From Chloroflexota bacterium (lineage in GTDB: Bacteria > Chloroflexota > Anaerolineae > Aggregatilineales > Phototrophicaceae), in the NCBI GenBank assembly GCA_009841405.1, contig VXLV01000141.1, positions 39,284 to 103,283 on the forward strand: DNA of 64,000 nt, given 5' to 3'. Shown piece after piece: positions 8,044 through 17,489 of the stretch (positions are counted from its first letter, which is position 1; every line of letters starts with the position of its first letter). Under the pieces are notes generated by a model. That model was not told where the DNA came from. It saw nothing but the letters and a program-made list of their open reading frames with translations, and searched no databases. The position numbers and the translations under genes were made by a program.

Positions 8044-10446
8044 TCAATCCAGATGAAGGGTGAATGGCAGTACGCCGATGTCGCTGTCGCCCACGACTAC
8101 GGAACCGGTGACCGGCAAGCGTTTGATCTCGCCGCTGTCGTTGTCGCGATAGTAGAGCAACACCCACAGGCGATAGTCGCCCGGCGGCGCGTCGAACGGC
8201 AGGCGAATCGCTCGGTTGTCCCATACGGACGCGCCCGGCCTCCACCCCGTAGTCGGCGCGAAACCAGCCTGTGGCGCGCTGTCCCAGCCCTGCGCGATCG
8301 GCTGTCGTGAATCGGCAGACGCGATGAATGTCGCCACCGTGTAGCTGATGTCGAGCTTCGCATCCGTTTGCCACAGCAGCGAGAATTCGACCGAATCGCC
8401 GGCGGCGTACGCGCGGTCATTCGACGCGACGAAGCTCCGCAGCGCGATGTTCTCGCCGAATCGCAGATCGGCAGCGCGCTCGCCGGCGTACAATGACAGC
8501 GGGTTGAAGACAGGAGCCACCGTGCTGTATTCGAGCAAGCGCGCGGTGTCGTCCGGCTTGGAAAAGTCCAGCTCTTGAAGGAGATAGGCGTGTTGCGCCA
8601 AGTATCGTTCGAGCGGTCGGAAGCTCCACGACATAAAGGGGCTTGTATTGGCCAGGAGCCAAATGCGATCGCGCCGCGCCGCCACATGCCGAATTGCGCG
8701 CGCCGAATTGACATCAAACCAGTCGTTGGGGTTGCTGGAATGGACTTCTGCCGGCTGCCTGTCGCTGGCGGCTTGCGCCAAGGGACGTGGCAGCACGATG
8801 ACCCGGGGCTTGGCCGAAGTCTGATAGTTTAGAAGGAAATTGCCGTAATCATTGCCTGGCAGCAAAAGGATGTCGTCGGGCGTCGACGAATCTTCCAGAT
8901 AGGCCAGTGCTTCATGCAATGCTGTCTGCTGTGAACGCGTTCGCGGGTCCTTGCGATAAGCTGAATTGAGGTTGAGATATAGGACGACCAGGCAAAGCGG
9001 CGTCAGCAGCAGAGGAGCGATTTTCCAGCGGCGCCCGCGCCGGCGAAGCAATGCGACCAGAGTCGCGGCGATCACGCAGAGCAACAGCGCGAAGCTGAGT
9101 CCCCATAGCGGGAGATTCGCGCGCGTCCACAAGAAGTCAATTCCCAGGTCGGCCCACCGCTGCGGGAGCACGGTCCAGCGAAAGTAGGCCGGCTGCCACA
9201 TGGTGGGGGCCCACTCGGACAGTTGTTGCGCCTCGGCCGGCAGCGATTCGCCAAAGTGCGCCCAGCTTAGCGCGACGCCATTAAACTGAATCCACACCCC
9301 GTAAAGCATCAAGGCGCCCCACAAAGGTCGCCAGCGTTTGCCGTCCACCGCGAGAACTCGCTGCGCCGCAGGCGCCATGGCCAGCGTCAAAACCGGAATC
9401 GCGGGCAGGAGAAAGCGCGGCGGCCAGCTGAGCCCGCCAAACCAGTGCGGACCCGTGGTCAATGCATGGCCCAAGACATAGCCTGCGATCATCAGACTGA
9501 TTGTCGTCAAGAGCCGAAATTGCGCTTGCCGCCATAGCAGCGCGGCGCCAGCCAAAGACAACAAGAGGATGGGCGAAGTCCCCCAAATGCTGGCGCCCGG
9601 GCTGAGGACGTAGCTGCGCAGCGCCGCGCCAAGGTAGGTCGAATCGAGTCGCAGCGACGCCGCCGCGTTTCGCATGGCTTCGGGCAAGGGATCCAGGAGC
9701 ATGGGCGCCGCGACCAAGGCCAATAGAAACGCCAAGATAGCTAGCGTGAGACGGCGTTCAAAAGCTCGGTTTAGCCTGCGAATCTCTGGCAGCGCAAAGA
9801 CAATGGCCGCTGGCAGTGCCAGGGCGGCCGAGTACTTGGTCAAGTAGGCTAGATAAAGGCAGGCGGCAGCGACAGCCAGGCTGAGAATCCGTTGCGAAAG
9901 CTGTCTGCGCCGCCCGAGCTGGAGCGCTAGCAGCGCCAGCACGATGAAAAAGGCCGACAGCGGCTCGCGAAAAAAGGTCTGGCTGTATGCCCAAAGATTG
10001 CTGCCGATACCGGCCGAGACCGCCGCCAACACGGCGACGGCGTCAGAGAATCCCAGCGCGATGACCAGCAGGTAGAGCATTCCGACTATGAGGGCGGTCA
10101 CCAAGGCGTTGAACAACCAAACCGTGTGAATGACGCCGAGGTTCGGGAGCGCCTCGGTGATCTTCAGCAAGGGCAGGGCAAGCCAAATGTTGAGCCGTTC
10201 TTCGACTTCGTATTCGCTCAGCGGCAGCGCATTCTTCTCACGAATGCGCAGGCTGGGCTTGAACCAGTTCGATTCGTCCATCAGCCAGTCGCCATAACGC
10301 GAGAGGCTGGTGACCGCATCCAGCGCGCGCAGCGTGTCGCCTGACTGCATGACCGCGCGATAGCTGAGCATGTAAATGCAGGTCATCAGGCTGACCAGCA
10401 AGAAAAATACGCTAAGCCGATATGCCTTTGGGCTTGCGGGCGTCAT
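8044..10446 (-). CDS. GT-C type membrane glycosyltransferase-like protein
   Basis: An 800-residue polytopic protein. After an N-terminal helix comes SGDTLRALD in the first loop, an acidic motif resembling the catalytic Asp loop of GT39/PMT-like transferases, followed by about ten hydrophobic helices up to residue 470. The C-terminal third is soluble and ends in a beta-sandwich-like domain (GDSVEFSLLWQTD and PGDYRLWVLLYY). The same kind of domain ends the protein at 1585-4179, so the two are probably related in role. It lies 10 bases downstream of an XRE-type regulator and is probably in its operon. A general role in transferring sugars to an exported acceptor is inferred from fold and neighbours only. 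Confidence 0.6.
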   Translation of the reverse strand: MTPASPKAYRLSVFFLLVSLMTCIYMLSYRAVMQSGDTLRALDAVTSLSRYGDWLMDESNWFKPSLRIREKNALPLSEYEVEERLNIWLALPLLKITEALPNLGVIHTVWLFNALVTALIVGMLYLLVIALGFSDAVAVLAAVSAGIGSNLWAYSQTFFREPLSAFFIVLALLALQLGRRRQLSQRILSLAVAAACLYLAYLTKYSAALALPAAIVFALPEIRRLNRAFERRLTLAILAFLLALVAAPMLLDPLPEAMRNAAASLRLDSTYLGAALRSYVLSPGASIWGTSPILLLSLAGAALLWRQAQFRLLTTISLMIAGYVLGHALTTGPHWFGGLSWPPRFLLPAIPVLTLAMAPAAQRVLAVDGKRWRPLWGALMLYGVWIQFNGVALSWAHFGESLPAEAQQLSEWAPTMWQPAYFRWTVLPQRWADLGIDFLWTRANLPLWGLSFALLLCVIAATLVALLRRRGRRWKIAPLLLTPLCLVVLYLNLNSAYRKDPRTRSQQTALHEALAYLEDSSTPDDILLLPGNDYGNFLLNYQTSAKPRVIVLPRPLAQAASDRQPAEVHSSNPNDWFDVNSARAIRHVAARRDRIWLLANTSPFMSWSFRPLERYLAQHAYLLQELDFSKPDDTARLLEYSTVAPVFNPLSLYAGERAADLRFGENIALRSFVASNDRAYAAGDSVEFSLLWQTDAKLDISYTVATFIASADSRQPIAQGWDSAPQAGFAPTTGWRPGASVWDNRAIRLPFDAPPGDYRLWVLLYYRDNDSGEIKRLPVTGSVVVGDSDIGVLPFTLHLD

Positions 10447-10456
10447 CGCGGCCAGG

Positions 10457-11227
10457 TCAGGGCGTCGCGGGCGACCGACCGTTCGCGTCGCGACTCGCGC
10501 CTATGATATTGTAGAGCGCCTCGGCGATACGCTGCAGATCTTGGCGGTCAATCTGCCGGAACGCCATCGCGAGGCGAATATAGTCTTGATTCTTGTCGTC
10601 CGCCGCGAATCGAACCAGGTCCTTGTCGGCAGGCGCTTCCGCCGCGCCGGCGCTATGCGACGGCTGTTGGCCGCGCCGGATCCTGGCCGCATGCATGAAG
10701 TAGCGCAGGTCCTGTCCAACTGCCTGCGCCAAAACACAAAGGTGATTCATCGGAACCGCGACTTCGCCGGATTCATAGCGCTCAATCAAATCTACGTTCA
10801 AGCCTGAGCTCCTGGCCAAGTCTGCGATCTCTAAGTCCAGCAATTTTCTCGCCAATTTAAGTTTCGCGCCGATCATGCGTTGCCGCAGCAAGTAGTATTC
10901 GGCAAGGTTTACGCGATCTGCTTCCGCGGATTCAGGACCGTCGCCGGCGGCGGCCGCAAGCAGGCAGCGCGTCAAGCCTTCTAGCTGCGGCAGACCGGGC
11001 ACGACGGCGCCATGTTCCCACGCCTCGATGAGTTGGGCGTCTACTTGCAGGTAAGCAGCGCAGTCGTCTACCGAACGCTGGGCTGCCAGCCGGCCGCGCC
11101 GAATCAACACGCCAAGGATCCGCCCGCGAAGCCGGTGCGCTTCTTCCTGGTTTTGCGTCGCGGTTGCGGGTGAAGGCAAGGCATGCAGCGCTTCCAGCGC
11201 CGCTTGCGTCAGGTCATTGTAGTCCAT
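10457..11227 (-). CDS. XRE-family helix-turn-helix protein with two HTH-like segments
   Basis: A probable cytoplasmic DNA-binding protein of 256 residues. One HTH_3-like segment lies near residues 45-85 (RSVDDCAAYLQVDAQLIEAW) and a second near 130-180 (DLEIADLARSSGLNVDLIER, then a YESG turn). A low-complexity Ala/Asp segment and a short helical C-terminus follow. The frame is open further upstream, but the ATG at 11227 is preferred because a TTGCCC/TATAAT promoter sits just upstream of it and GAGACC can serve as ribosome site. It precedes the GT-C gene by 10 bases. Its target is unknown. Confidence 0.7.
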   Translation of the reverse strand: MDYNDLTQAALEALHALPSPATATQNQEEAHRLRGRILGVLIRRGRLAAQRSVDDCAAYLQVDAQLIEAWEHGAVVPGLPQLEGLTRCLLAAAAGDGPESAEADRVNLAEYYLLRQRMIGAKLKLARKLLDLEIADLARSSGLNVDLIERYESGEVAVPMNHLCVLAQAVGQDLRYFMHAARIRRGQQPSHSAGAAEAPADKDLVRFAADDKNQDYIRLAMAFRQIDRQDLQRIAEALYNIIGASRDANGRSPATP

Positions 11228-11254
11228 TAAAGGTCTCAAACTTGTGTGGCGAAT

Positions 11255-11283
11255 ATTATAGACTTTTGCCATTATTCGGGCAA
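11255..11283 (-). promoter_or_regulatory. Probable sigma-70 promoter of the XRE regulator gene
   Basis: On the minus strand TTGCCC (11278-11283) and a perfect TATAAT (11255-11260) are separated by 17 bases. Transcription would start about 20 bases before the ATG at 11227, giving a short leader. Confidence 0.55.
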
Positions 11284-11341
11284 GCGAGACGACATCGGAA
11301 AGCGCTTGATTCTCGTCCGCAATCAGTGGCGACGCGACCAC

Positions 11342-13780
11342 TTAGCCGTCGTCATCGTTGACTGGCGCGGACTTTTGCGCGGCGGCCGATTCGAATGGGC
11401 CGTGCGTGTGGATTTTGACCTCGCGCAGGTCGTTGCGGGCGTTAACTGAAATGATGGTCTTGATGTCCACCTCGTCCGGTATCAATCCTAGCTCCTGCAG
11501 CGTCCACACGGTTGTCAGCCGGCCGCTGAGATTGGGCCACTGGTCCTTTGCCCAGGAATAACGCTCGCGGCAGAATTGCCAGATTTCTTCCGGCTGCTGC
11601 TCCCATCTGTACTTCTGAAACTGCTCGAATATCAGATCGTCGTCCGTCAGCGGGAAAAGCAGGCTGATCATCGATCGCTGCACATCGGCCGCATAACGGC
11701 CATGCTCTTCGTTAACCCAATTGGCGTAATACTTGTCGATAAAGGTGAAGATTCCGTAATGAGAGTAGCGCTCGATTTCAGCCAGGATTTCAGCGCGCGC
11801 GTTGAAGTATTTGTTGTAAGTGTCCTCGAGTTCCTTGCTCGGTTCGTGCGCGATGTCATCGTCGTATTCGGCTTCCATCCGCTGCAACTCGAAGGCGTCT
11901 TTGTCCAGGCTGTAAACGTAGGTCACCAGACGCCGGATGCGCGTCGAGTCCACGTTGAACTTGACCAGGGCGCCTTCATCCAACAGCCGGTTGACGCGGT
12001 CGATGATACCGCGCGCCCGCGCCTTGTCGTGCGCGCGCTGGATGCCGCTGTCGTAGTCGGGCTTGCCATCCGGCTCGGGCGTAAATGCGGACAGCTTTGC
12101 CGGGTCTCGCCGCGCGCCGCCGAAGGCGTAGTAAAGCTGAAATAGCGTGATGAGCGCCGCCAGCGCCACAATGGCGCCGAGCGCGTCGGTCTTTTGAGTA
12201 ATCAAGATGATGCCCATCGCATAGCTGGCTACCATGCCGCGAAAGCCGGCGAAGCGCAATGAACGCGCTTCGGGCGAGCCGGGCGGTATGCCGCGGTCGC
12301 GCAGCACGTCGTCCCGCGCGCAAAAGACTGCCGTGCTGGTAATGGCAAATGCGCTGACGAAACCGAAGGCGTAGTACGCTTCGACGACAACGACCTCGCG
12401 TATGAGCGGGATGAAAGCCGCGGAAAAACCCCAGATAACGGCGATGCCGATGCGGTCGTTGTTGAAGAATCCCGGCAGCCGCCCCAGCTTTGCGGCGTTC
12501 GCGGCCACTGCGGCGCCCCCGATATAACCGCCGCCTTGCGCCAGGAGCAGGATGATCGCCAGCAGAAGCGCGGCGATCGACAGGATGCCCTGGCCGGAAG
12601 TCCCGCGCAGCGCCGCTTCGATGGCGCGCGCGATGGCGATGTCCATGGCCACCGCGCCGACCTCTGTCTCGCTGCTGTGGCCAACCGACGAGGCGCCGGT
12701 TGACGCGCGCGCGCTTTGCCGCGCGTCGTAGATTCTTTGCGCTTCGGCGGCGTCTTGCTCCGCGACCGTGATCGCGGCTGGGTCGACGCCGCGCCCAAAG
12801 GTCTGCGCCGCCACGATTTCGTATTCGATCAGCAGCGTGCTATAACCTTCGGTGGAAGGTATATTCCATAACTTGGCCGCCGCCAGTTGCAATACGCCGG
12901 TGCCAATCAGGAACACCGCCGCCAGCGTCAGGGCAGTGTTCACCACTTTCCATTTGGGGCGCGCCGCGTGCTTGCCGCTGGCTGGGATCACTTCGTAGCC
13001 GGAGAATCCAAGCATGGCGCTGCTCATGGAGCGGAAGAAGAACTGGAAAAATAGCACTGAGCCGATTGCCGGCGCATTGCTGGCCGCGCGCACGACATGC
13101 TCGACGACTTGCACTTCTTCAAGCCGGTGAACGATGCCGCTGGTCAAGAATCCCCATTCTGGATTCGCCACTGCGCTGTAGCCAACCAGGGAGAGCGCAA
13201 GGAGCGTGAAAATCGTGAAGGCGCCGCCGCCCAGCAAGAATAAGGGTACTGCGCGCCGCGGCCCCAAGGCCACGAGCACGGCCATGATGAAGAATGCGAA
13301 ACACTCGGCGATCAGAATCCGGTAGGGCGCAAACTCCGGAAACAGCAGCATCATGACATCGGCGGCTGAAATCGAGCTGATGATTATCGTCAGAACAGCG
13401 TCGAGGAAAAACAGACTGGTGCCGACCCAGGACAGCCAGCGCAGCCTTGGCGGCCCGATCGCCTCAACCAGGGGACCGCTGCCGCCGGCAGTGGGCCGGA
13501 TGTACGCGCCCGCTTTATATGCCGGCACAATGCCCAGGAATAGCATGGCCGACAGCAGAATAAATGCCAGAATCGCGATGTCGTGGTGGCCGCCGGCGCC
13601 GTGAATTGCCAGCAAGGTCTGATACGCGGCTACGCTAAAGGCATCGGCGGCGATCTCGAAAATCAGCGCGAGCACGCCCAGGCCGCTGCCGCCCAAGAGC
13701 AAGCCCTCGACCATCAGTCGCGGCAGCTTGCGGGATGCCTCGCGGTTCTCGGCCGGATCAATGTAGCTGCGCAGGAGCAT
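11342..13780 (-). CDS. APC-superfamily permease-like membrane protein with long C-terminal cytosolic domain
   Basis: A membrane protein of about 812 residues. About twelve hydrophobic helices occupy residues 20-580, and the pattern (LGGGAFTIFTLLALSLVG, then FSGYEVIPASGKHAARPKW) resembles amino-acid/KUP-type secondary transporters of the APC superfamily. A hydrophilic segment of about 70 residues interrupts the helices near residue 370. The last 230 residues are charged, helical and soluble, with no domain I recognise. The ATG at 13780 is preferred because GAGG lies about 8 bases upstream and the longer N-terminus looks non-coding. It is convergent with nothing and stands apart from the XRE gene. 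Substrate unknown. Confidence 0.6.
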   Translation of the reverse strand: MLLRSYIDPAENREASRKLPRLMVEGLLLGGSGLGVLALIFEIAADAFSVAAYQTLLAIHGAGGHHDIAILAFILLSAMLFLGIVPAYKAGAYIRPTAGGSGPLVEAIGPPRLRWLSWVGTSLFFLDAVLTIIISSISAADVMMLLFPEFAPYRILIAECFAFFIMAVLVALGPRRAVPLFLLGGGAFTIFTLLALSLVGYSAVANPEWGFLTSGIVHRLEEVQVVEHVVRAASNAPAIGSVLFFQFFFRSMSSAMLGFSGYEVIPASGKHAARPKWKVVNTALTLAAVFLIGTGVLQLAAAKLWNIPSTEGYSTLLIEYEIVAAQTFGRGVDPAAITVAEQDAAEAQRIYDARQSARASTGASSVGHSSETEVGAVAMDIAIARAIEAALRGTSGQGILSIAALLLAIILLLAQGGGYIGGAAVAANAAKLGRLPGFFNNDRIGIAVIWGFSAAFIPLIREVVVVEAYYAFGFVSAFAITSTAVFCARDDVLRDRGIPPGSPEARSLRFAGFRGMVASYAMGIILITQKTDALGAIVALAALITLFQLYYAFGGARRDPAKLSAFTPEPDGKPDYDSGIQRAHDKARARGIIDRVNRLLDEGALVKFNVDSTRIRRLVTYVYSLDKDAFELQRMEAEYDDDIAHEPSKELEDTYNKYFNARAEILAEIERYSHYGIFTFIDKYYANWVNEEHGRYAADVQRSMISLLFPLTDDDLIFEQFQKYRWEQQPEEIWQFCRERYSWAKDQWPNLSGRLTTVWTLQELGLIPDEVDIKTIISVNARNDLREVKIHTHGPFESAAAQKSAPVNDDDG

Positions 13781-13957
13781 TCGGGAAGCCTCGACTTCAC
13801 TTCGACTTGACAACCCGCCCAGCCTATCATATTGAAGAATTGCTTGACAAGGAAAATCGCCCGGCGCCCTACGCCCTTTGCCGGCCCCGTCCCCCATTGC
13901 GGCGGCCGCTTGACGCGGCTAGAATCGCGGAAAATACCCGGCAGCGGAAACGCCATT

Positions 13958-14812
13958 ATGCCGAACAGGACTCAACACCAAACCAATCGTCTGTCGTGGA
14001 ATGAAGCGACCAAGGCGCACAACAGCCACAAAGGCGACCAGGCGTCCTTCTTTCGCGCTGGCGGCGACACGCTGTTCCCGGAGGAACGCGCGCTGCTGGG
14101 CGAAATCGCGGGCAAGACGCTGCTGCACTTGCAGTGCAATTGCGGGCAGGACACGCTCAGCATCGTTGCCCGACTCGGCGCAGTCGCGACCGGCGTCGAC
14201 ATCAGCGACGAGGCGATACGATTCGCCCGCCAGCTATCAGAGCAGAGCGGGATCCCGGCCGATTACGCGCGCGCGGACATATACGATTTCTTTGTCGCCA
14301 ATCTGCGCAAGTTCGAGATCGTGTTCTCGTCCTATGGCGCGATATGCTGGTTGTCGGATCTGGCCGAGTGGGGGCGGGGCATCGCCAGTTGTCTGCAGGG
14401 CGGCGGGCGCTTCGTGCTCGTGGATTTCCACCCGATGTTTTCCATGCTGGACGAAGACTGGCGTCCGCGATTCGACTATATGGGCGGCCGACCGGTCGAA
14501 TTCGAGTCCGGCATTGGCGACTATGTGGCGCTGACCGGCGAAACCGCCGAGACAGACAAGTTGGACGTTGGCGTTCGCGACTTTCGCAATCCTTACCCCG
14601 GCGTCGAATACTGCTGGGGTATCGCCGAAGTGGTGATGGCGCTGGTCGACGCGGGCTTGCGGCTGACGCATTTCCGCGAATACGACTATTGCAACGGTTT
14701 CCGGCCCTTTCCCGATATGAGCGAACTCGGCAACCGGCGTTACGGCGCGCCACCGCATCTGCCGGGCAATATCCCGCTGATGTTCAGCCTGGTCGCCGAG
14801 TCGCCCGCGTGA
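13958..14812 (+). CDS. Class I SAM-dependent methyltransferase
   Basis: A 284-residue cytoplasmic methyltransferase. Motif I reads LLHLQCNCGQDTLSIVARLG near residue 51, with a Cys-Gly-Gln variant of the glycine-rich loop. GVDISDEAIRFAR follows as the acidic strand-2 motif, and the post-motif VFSSYGAICWLSD marks the acceptor region. This pattern is common in small-molecule methyltransferases related to UbiE/ubiquinone type. The start at 13958 has a weak GGAAA upstream; an upstream extension of the open frame is unlikely to be translated. It is divergent from the APC permease gene. Substrate is not predictable. Confidence 0.75.
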   Translation: MPNRTQHQTNRLSWNEATKAHNSHKGDQASFFRAGGDTLFPEERALLGEIAGKTLLHLQCNCGQDTLSIVARLGAVATGVDISDEAIRFARQLSEQSGIPADYARADIYDFFVANLRKFEIVFSSYGAICWLSDLAEWGRGIASCLQGGGRFVLVDFHPMFSMLDEDWRPRFDYMGGRPVEFESGIGDYVALTGETAETDKLDVGVRDFRNPYPGVEYCWGIAEVVMALVDAGLRLTHFREYDYCNGFRPFPDMSELGNRRYGAPPHLPGNIPLMFSLVAESPA

Positions 14813-14835
14813 ACGGCGGTTTGCGTGCGGGTGCT

Positions 14836-14946
14836 TACCCCACCCCCGGCCCCTTCCCGCCATCTCTATGGCGGGCATCCGACGAGTCAGGGAGGGGAGC
14901 AAAACACTGCGCAATGCAAGGAACTGTGCGCGGGCGGCGACAGTGC
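14836..14946 (-). repeat. Interspersed intergenic repeat, copy A
   Basis: About 110 bases that align, in reverse orientation, with segments at 32822-32916 and 37361-37453. The shared core includes GCGCAGTGTTTTGCTCCCC, a GGGG/CCCC-rich hairpin and a GGGGGTGGGG-type end. This copy carries an extra perfect hairpin, an 8-bp stem at 14856-14863 and 14868-14875 with a 4-base loop. It lies between a methyltransferase gene and the end of the GH117-like operon and encodes no protein. Confidence 0.65.
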
Positions 14947-15005
14947 CTCAGATGTGCCTTGATATACTGCGTTTGGCAGGGCGCCGTCCACGCATAGGCG
15001 CGGCG

Positions 15006-17486
15006 CTACGGAGCATCGACGCGGGTGTCTTCGTCAATCGCCGCAGCCAGCGCAAGCGCCTCGGCTTTCATCTCGTCGCTCAGCGCAAAGTCCCGACTGA
15101 AATAGACCGACTCCGGAAAGCGATAATTCCAGGCGCGATAGAAGTCCGCGCGCTGAATATCGCGGCTAAGGTTGCAATCGAAACGAACCAGGTAAGCGTT
15201 GGCCAAGGCGCCATCGTGTCCATGCTGAATATGCGACAGACCCCAAGTCACGCCCAGACCGTCGCCGCTATCCATGAATGCGTCCGGCACATAAGGGCCC
15301 GCGGCCACCGGCGGCGCGCTGACTTTGCCAACCACTTCAAAGTTCAAGCCGTCGGGCGCGTATTGCATCGTGTTCTTCTCCGGTCCCTCAAGGCTCGCAA
15401 CCGCGACTATGCCTTCACGGTAGGGGTACAAGAAAGTCTCGTGGCCGCTGTTGGTCAGCGGGTTCAGCGGCGACTTCACGAAAGGACCGCGCGGGTCATC
15501 CGCGGTCGCCGCGCCCCAGCCGATGCCGAGATCATGGCGATAGGTCCGGCCGAATTGCACGCCTTTGTAGTACAGCCAAATCTGCCCGCGATACACCAAA
15601 ACGAAGGGGTCGTGCAGCTTGTGCGAGTCCCACTCGCCGAAGCTGACGATGGCGTTGGCATCGTCGGCCTCGCCCAGGAATTCGCCGCGGCGGCCCGGCC
15701 GCAGAACGGGCTGATCCAGCTTGGTCCAGGGACCGTCGGGCGCGTCCGCCCAAGCCATGCCGATCTGGTGGATCGACCGCTGTTTCCACACACCTTGCAG
15801 CGTCTGATAGTACAAGTAGTATTTGCCATCATGCGCCAGGACATCGGGTGTGAAGACGGCGCGGTCGTCGAACCTGCCTGCCGCGCCGCGGCGCAGGGCC
15901 GGCCCCTGCTCATGCCAGCGAAAGCCATCGCGCGACGTCGCGTACCAGATATCGGCCATGTCCCAGTCCCAGGCCGGGCGGGCCTCGCTGGCGCGCGCGA
16001 TGCCCTGCCAGGTCAGCTCGGTCTGCCGGCGCGTATACCATACGTAATACGTCTCGCCGACCTTGATCACCTTGGAGGGGTCGCGCCGGGTCACGCCCTT
16101 TTCTTTGCCGATCCCGCTGATGGCCGAGTAACGGAAGGCCGAAAAGAAGTCGCTGCCCTGATCCTTGTAGACGCCATAGTTGTCGTACACGCGCGCCATC
16201 GCCCGGCTTGTCGGCGCCTTTGGCCGCGCTTCCGAAGGGCGCTCGGGCTGACTAGCGTAGGTCAGCGCCTGCATATTGCGCTCGTTCAGCGCCAAATCGG
16301 GCGAGAAATACACGTCTTCCGGAAAGCGAATATTGGTTCCGCGGAATCCGGGACGCTCAAGGCCGCGCCGAAGGTTGCAGTCGAAACGCACGATATACGA
16401 GTTGCCGCGCTTCATTTCCTCGGTGGCGATATGCGACAGGCCCCAGGTGATGCCCTTGCCGTCCCGTGCGTCGCCGTACGAGTCAGGCGCGAAAGGACCA
16501 GCGGCCAGCGGCGGCAGCGTAACATGAGCGACCACATCAAAGTTCAGCCCGTCGGGGGCGTACTGAATCGTATCTTTCTCCGGCCCGTCATGGCCGCAGA
16601 TTGCGAGCACGCCAGCGCCGTAAGGAAAGAGGCAAGTCTCGTGCCCGCTGTTGGTAACCGGATTCAAGGGCGACTTCACAAAAGGGCCTTCCGGGCGATC
16701 GGCGAGCGCAACGCCCCAGCCAATGCCGCGCGAGTATCGCGTCGTCCAGCCCATCGGCTGCCCTTTGTAATAGAGCCAATACTTGCCATCGCGGACAAGA
16801 ATGAACGGGTCGTGCACCTTGTGGCTGTCCCAGTCGCCATAGCGCGCGACTTCGTCGGAATCATCGTCCCCCAGCCATTCGCCCGCTTTGCCAGGCCGCA
16901 AAACCGGCGTCTCGGCCCGCTGCCAGGGGCCGTGCGGCGACGTCGCCCAGGACATGCCAATCGAGTTGCGCGTTCGATTCCGATAGGGATAGTCGACCGC
17001 CTGATAGTACAAGTAGAATTTGCCCGGCGTCATCAGCACATCGGGCGTGAACACCGAGCGGCCATCGTATTCGCCTCGCGGTCCGCGCGTGACGGCGACG
17101 CCTTGCTCCACCCAATTGAAGCCGTCGTCCGAGGTCGCGTACCAGATCTCCGCCAGATCCCAGTCATAAACCGGCGTGTCCCAAGTCTGCTCGCGATGAG
17201 GCGGCTTGTTGCTATGGTCGCGGTCAATGGCAGTCTGGCGCCGGGTGTACCAGACGAAGTATGTGCCGTCGATGCGCAGCACCGTCGTTGGGTCGCGCCG
17301 GGTGACGCCGGCTTCCTTGCCGATGCCGGACACATGACTGTATTTGAAAGTCGTGTAGAATTCGCTGGTCGAATCTTGATAGCGCCCCCATTTGTCGTAG
17401 AGGCGCTGCGTCGCCGCGCTCAGCGGCCGGCCGCGCGGCTTTTCCTGTCCCGGCTCGCCCGGCAATCGTGGCTTATTCGTCGGCAT
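15006..17486 (-). CDS. Tandem GH117-like glycoside hydrolase (two five-bladed propeller domains)
   Basis: An 826-residue protein made of two homologous halves of about 410 residues, roughly 1-412 and 425-826. Each half shows VTRRDP(T/S) followed by VWYTRR, then a WDSHK(V/L)HDPF segment, then NSGHET, then GPEK(D/N)T and QYAPDGLNF. This layout is that of GH117 (alpha-1,3-(3,6-anhydro)-L-galactosidase) and related GH43-like propellers, and the acidic and His residues expected in the active site are kept in both halves. No signal peptide is visible, so it should act in the cytoplasm on imported oligosaccharides. It is 3 bases downstream of a GMC oxidoreductase gene. The halves differ clearly in sequence, so the duplication is not an assembly artefact. 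GH43-type specificity is the alternative. Confidence 0.7.
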   Translation of the reverse strand: MPTNKPRLPGEPGQEKPRGRPLSAATQRLYDKWGRYQDSTSEFYTTFKYSHVSGIGKEAGVTRRDPTTVLRIDGTYFVWYTRRQTAIDRDHSNKPPHREQTWDTPVYDWDLAEIWYATSDDGFNWVEQGVAVTRGPRGEYDGRSVFTPDVLMTPGKFYLYYQAVDYPYRNRTRNSIGMSWATSPHGPWQRAETPVLRPGKAGEWLGDDDSDEVARYGDWDSHKVHDPFILVRDGKYWLYYKGQPMGWTTRYSRGIGWGVALADRPEGPFVKSPLNPVTNSGHETCLFPYGAGVLAICGHDGPEKDTIQYAPDGLNFDVVAHVTLPPLAAGPFAPDSYGDARDGKGITWGLSHIATEEMKRGNSYIVRFDCNLRRGLERPGFRGTNIRFPEDVYFSPDLALNERNMQALTYASQPERPSEARPKAPTSRAMARVYDNYGVYKDQGSDFFSAFRYSAISGIGKEKGVTRRDPSKVIKVGETYYVWYTRRQTELTWQGIARASEARPAWDWDMADIWYATSRDGFRWHEQGPALRRGAAGRFDDRAVFTPDVLAHDGKYYLYYQTLQGVWKQRSIHQIGMAWADAPDGPWTKLDQPVLRPGRRGEFLGEADDANAIVSFGEWDSHKLHDPFVLVYRGQIWLYYKGVQFGRTYRHDLGIGWGAATADDPRGPFVKSPLNPLTNSGHETFLYPYREGIVAVASLEGPEKNTMQYAPDGLNFEVVGKVSAPPVAAGPYVPDAFMDSGDGLGVTWGLSHIQHGHDGALANAYLVRFDCNLSRDIQRADFYRAWNYRFPESVYFSRDFALSDEMKAEALALAAAIDEDTRVDAP

Positions 17487-17489
17487 AGG

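Noticed and set aside
15006..17486. The double GH117-like domain as an assembly duplication
   Set aside because: The halves differ at many positions (for example RRDPT versus RRDPS and NSGHETCLFP versus NSGHETFLYP), so it is an old duplication, not a repeat artefact.
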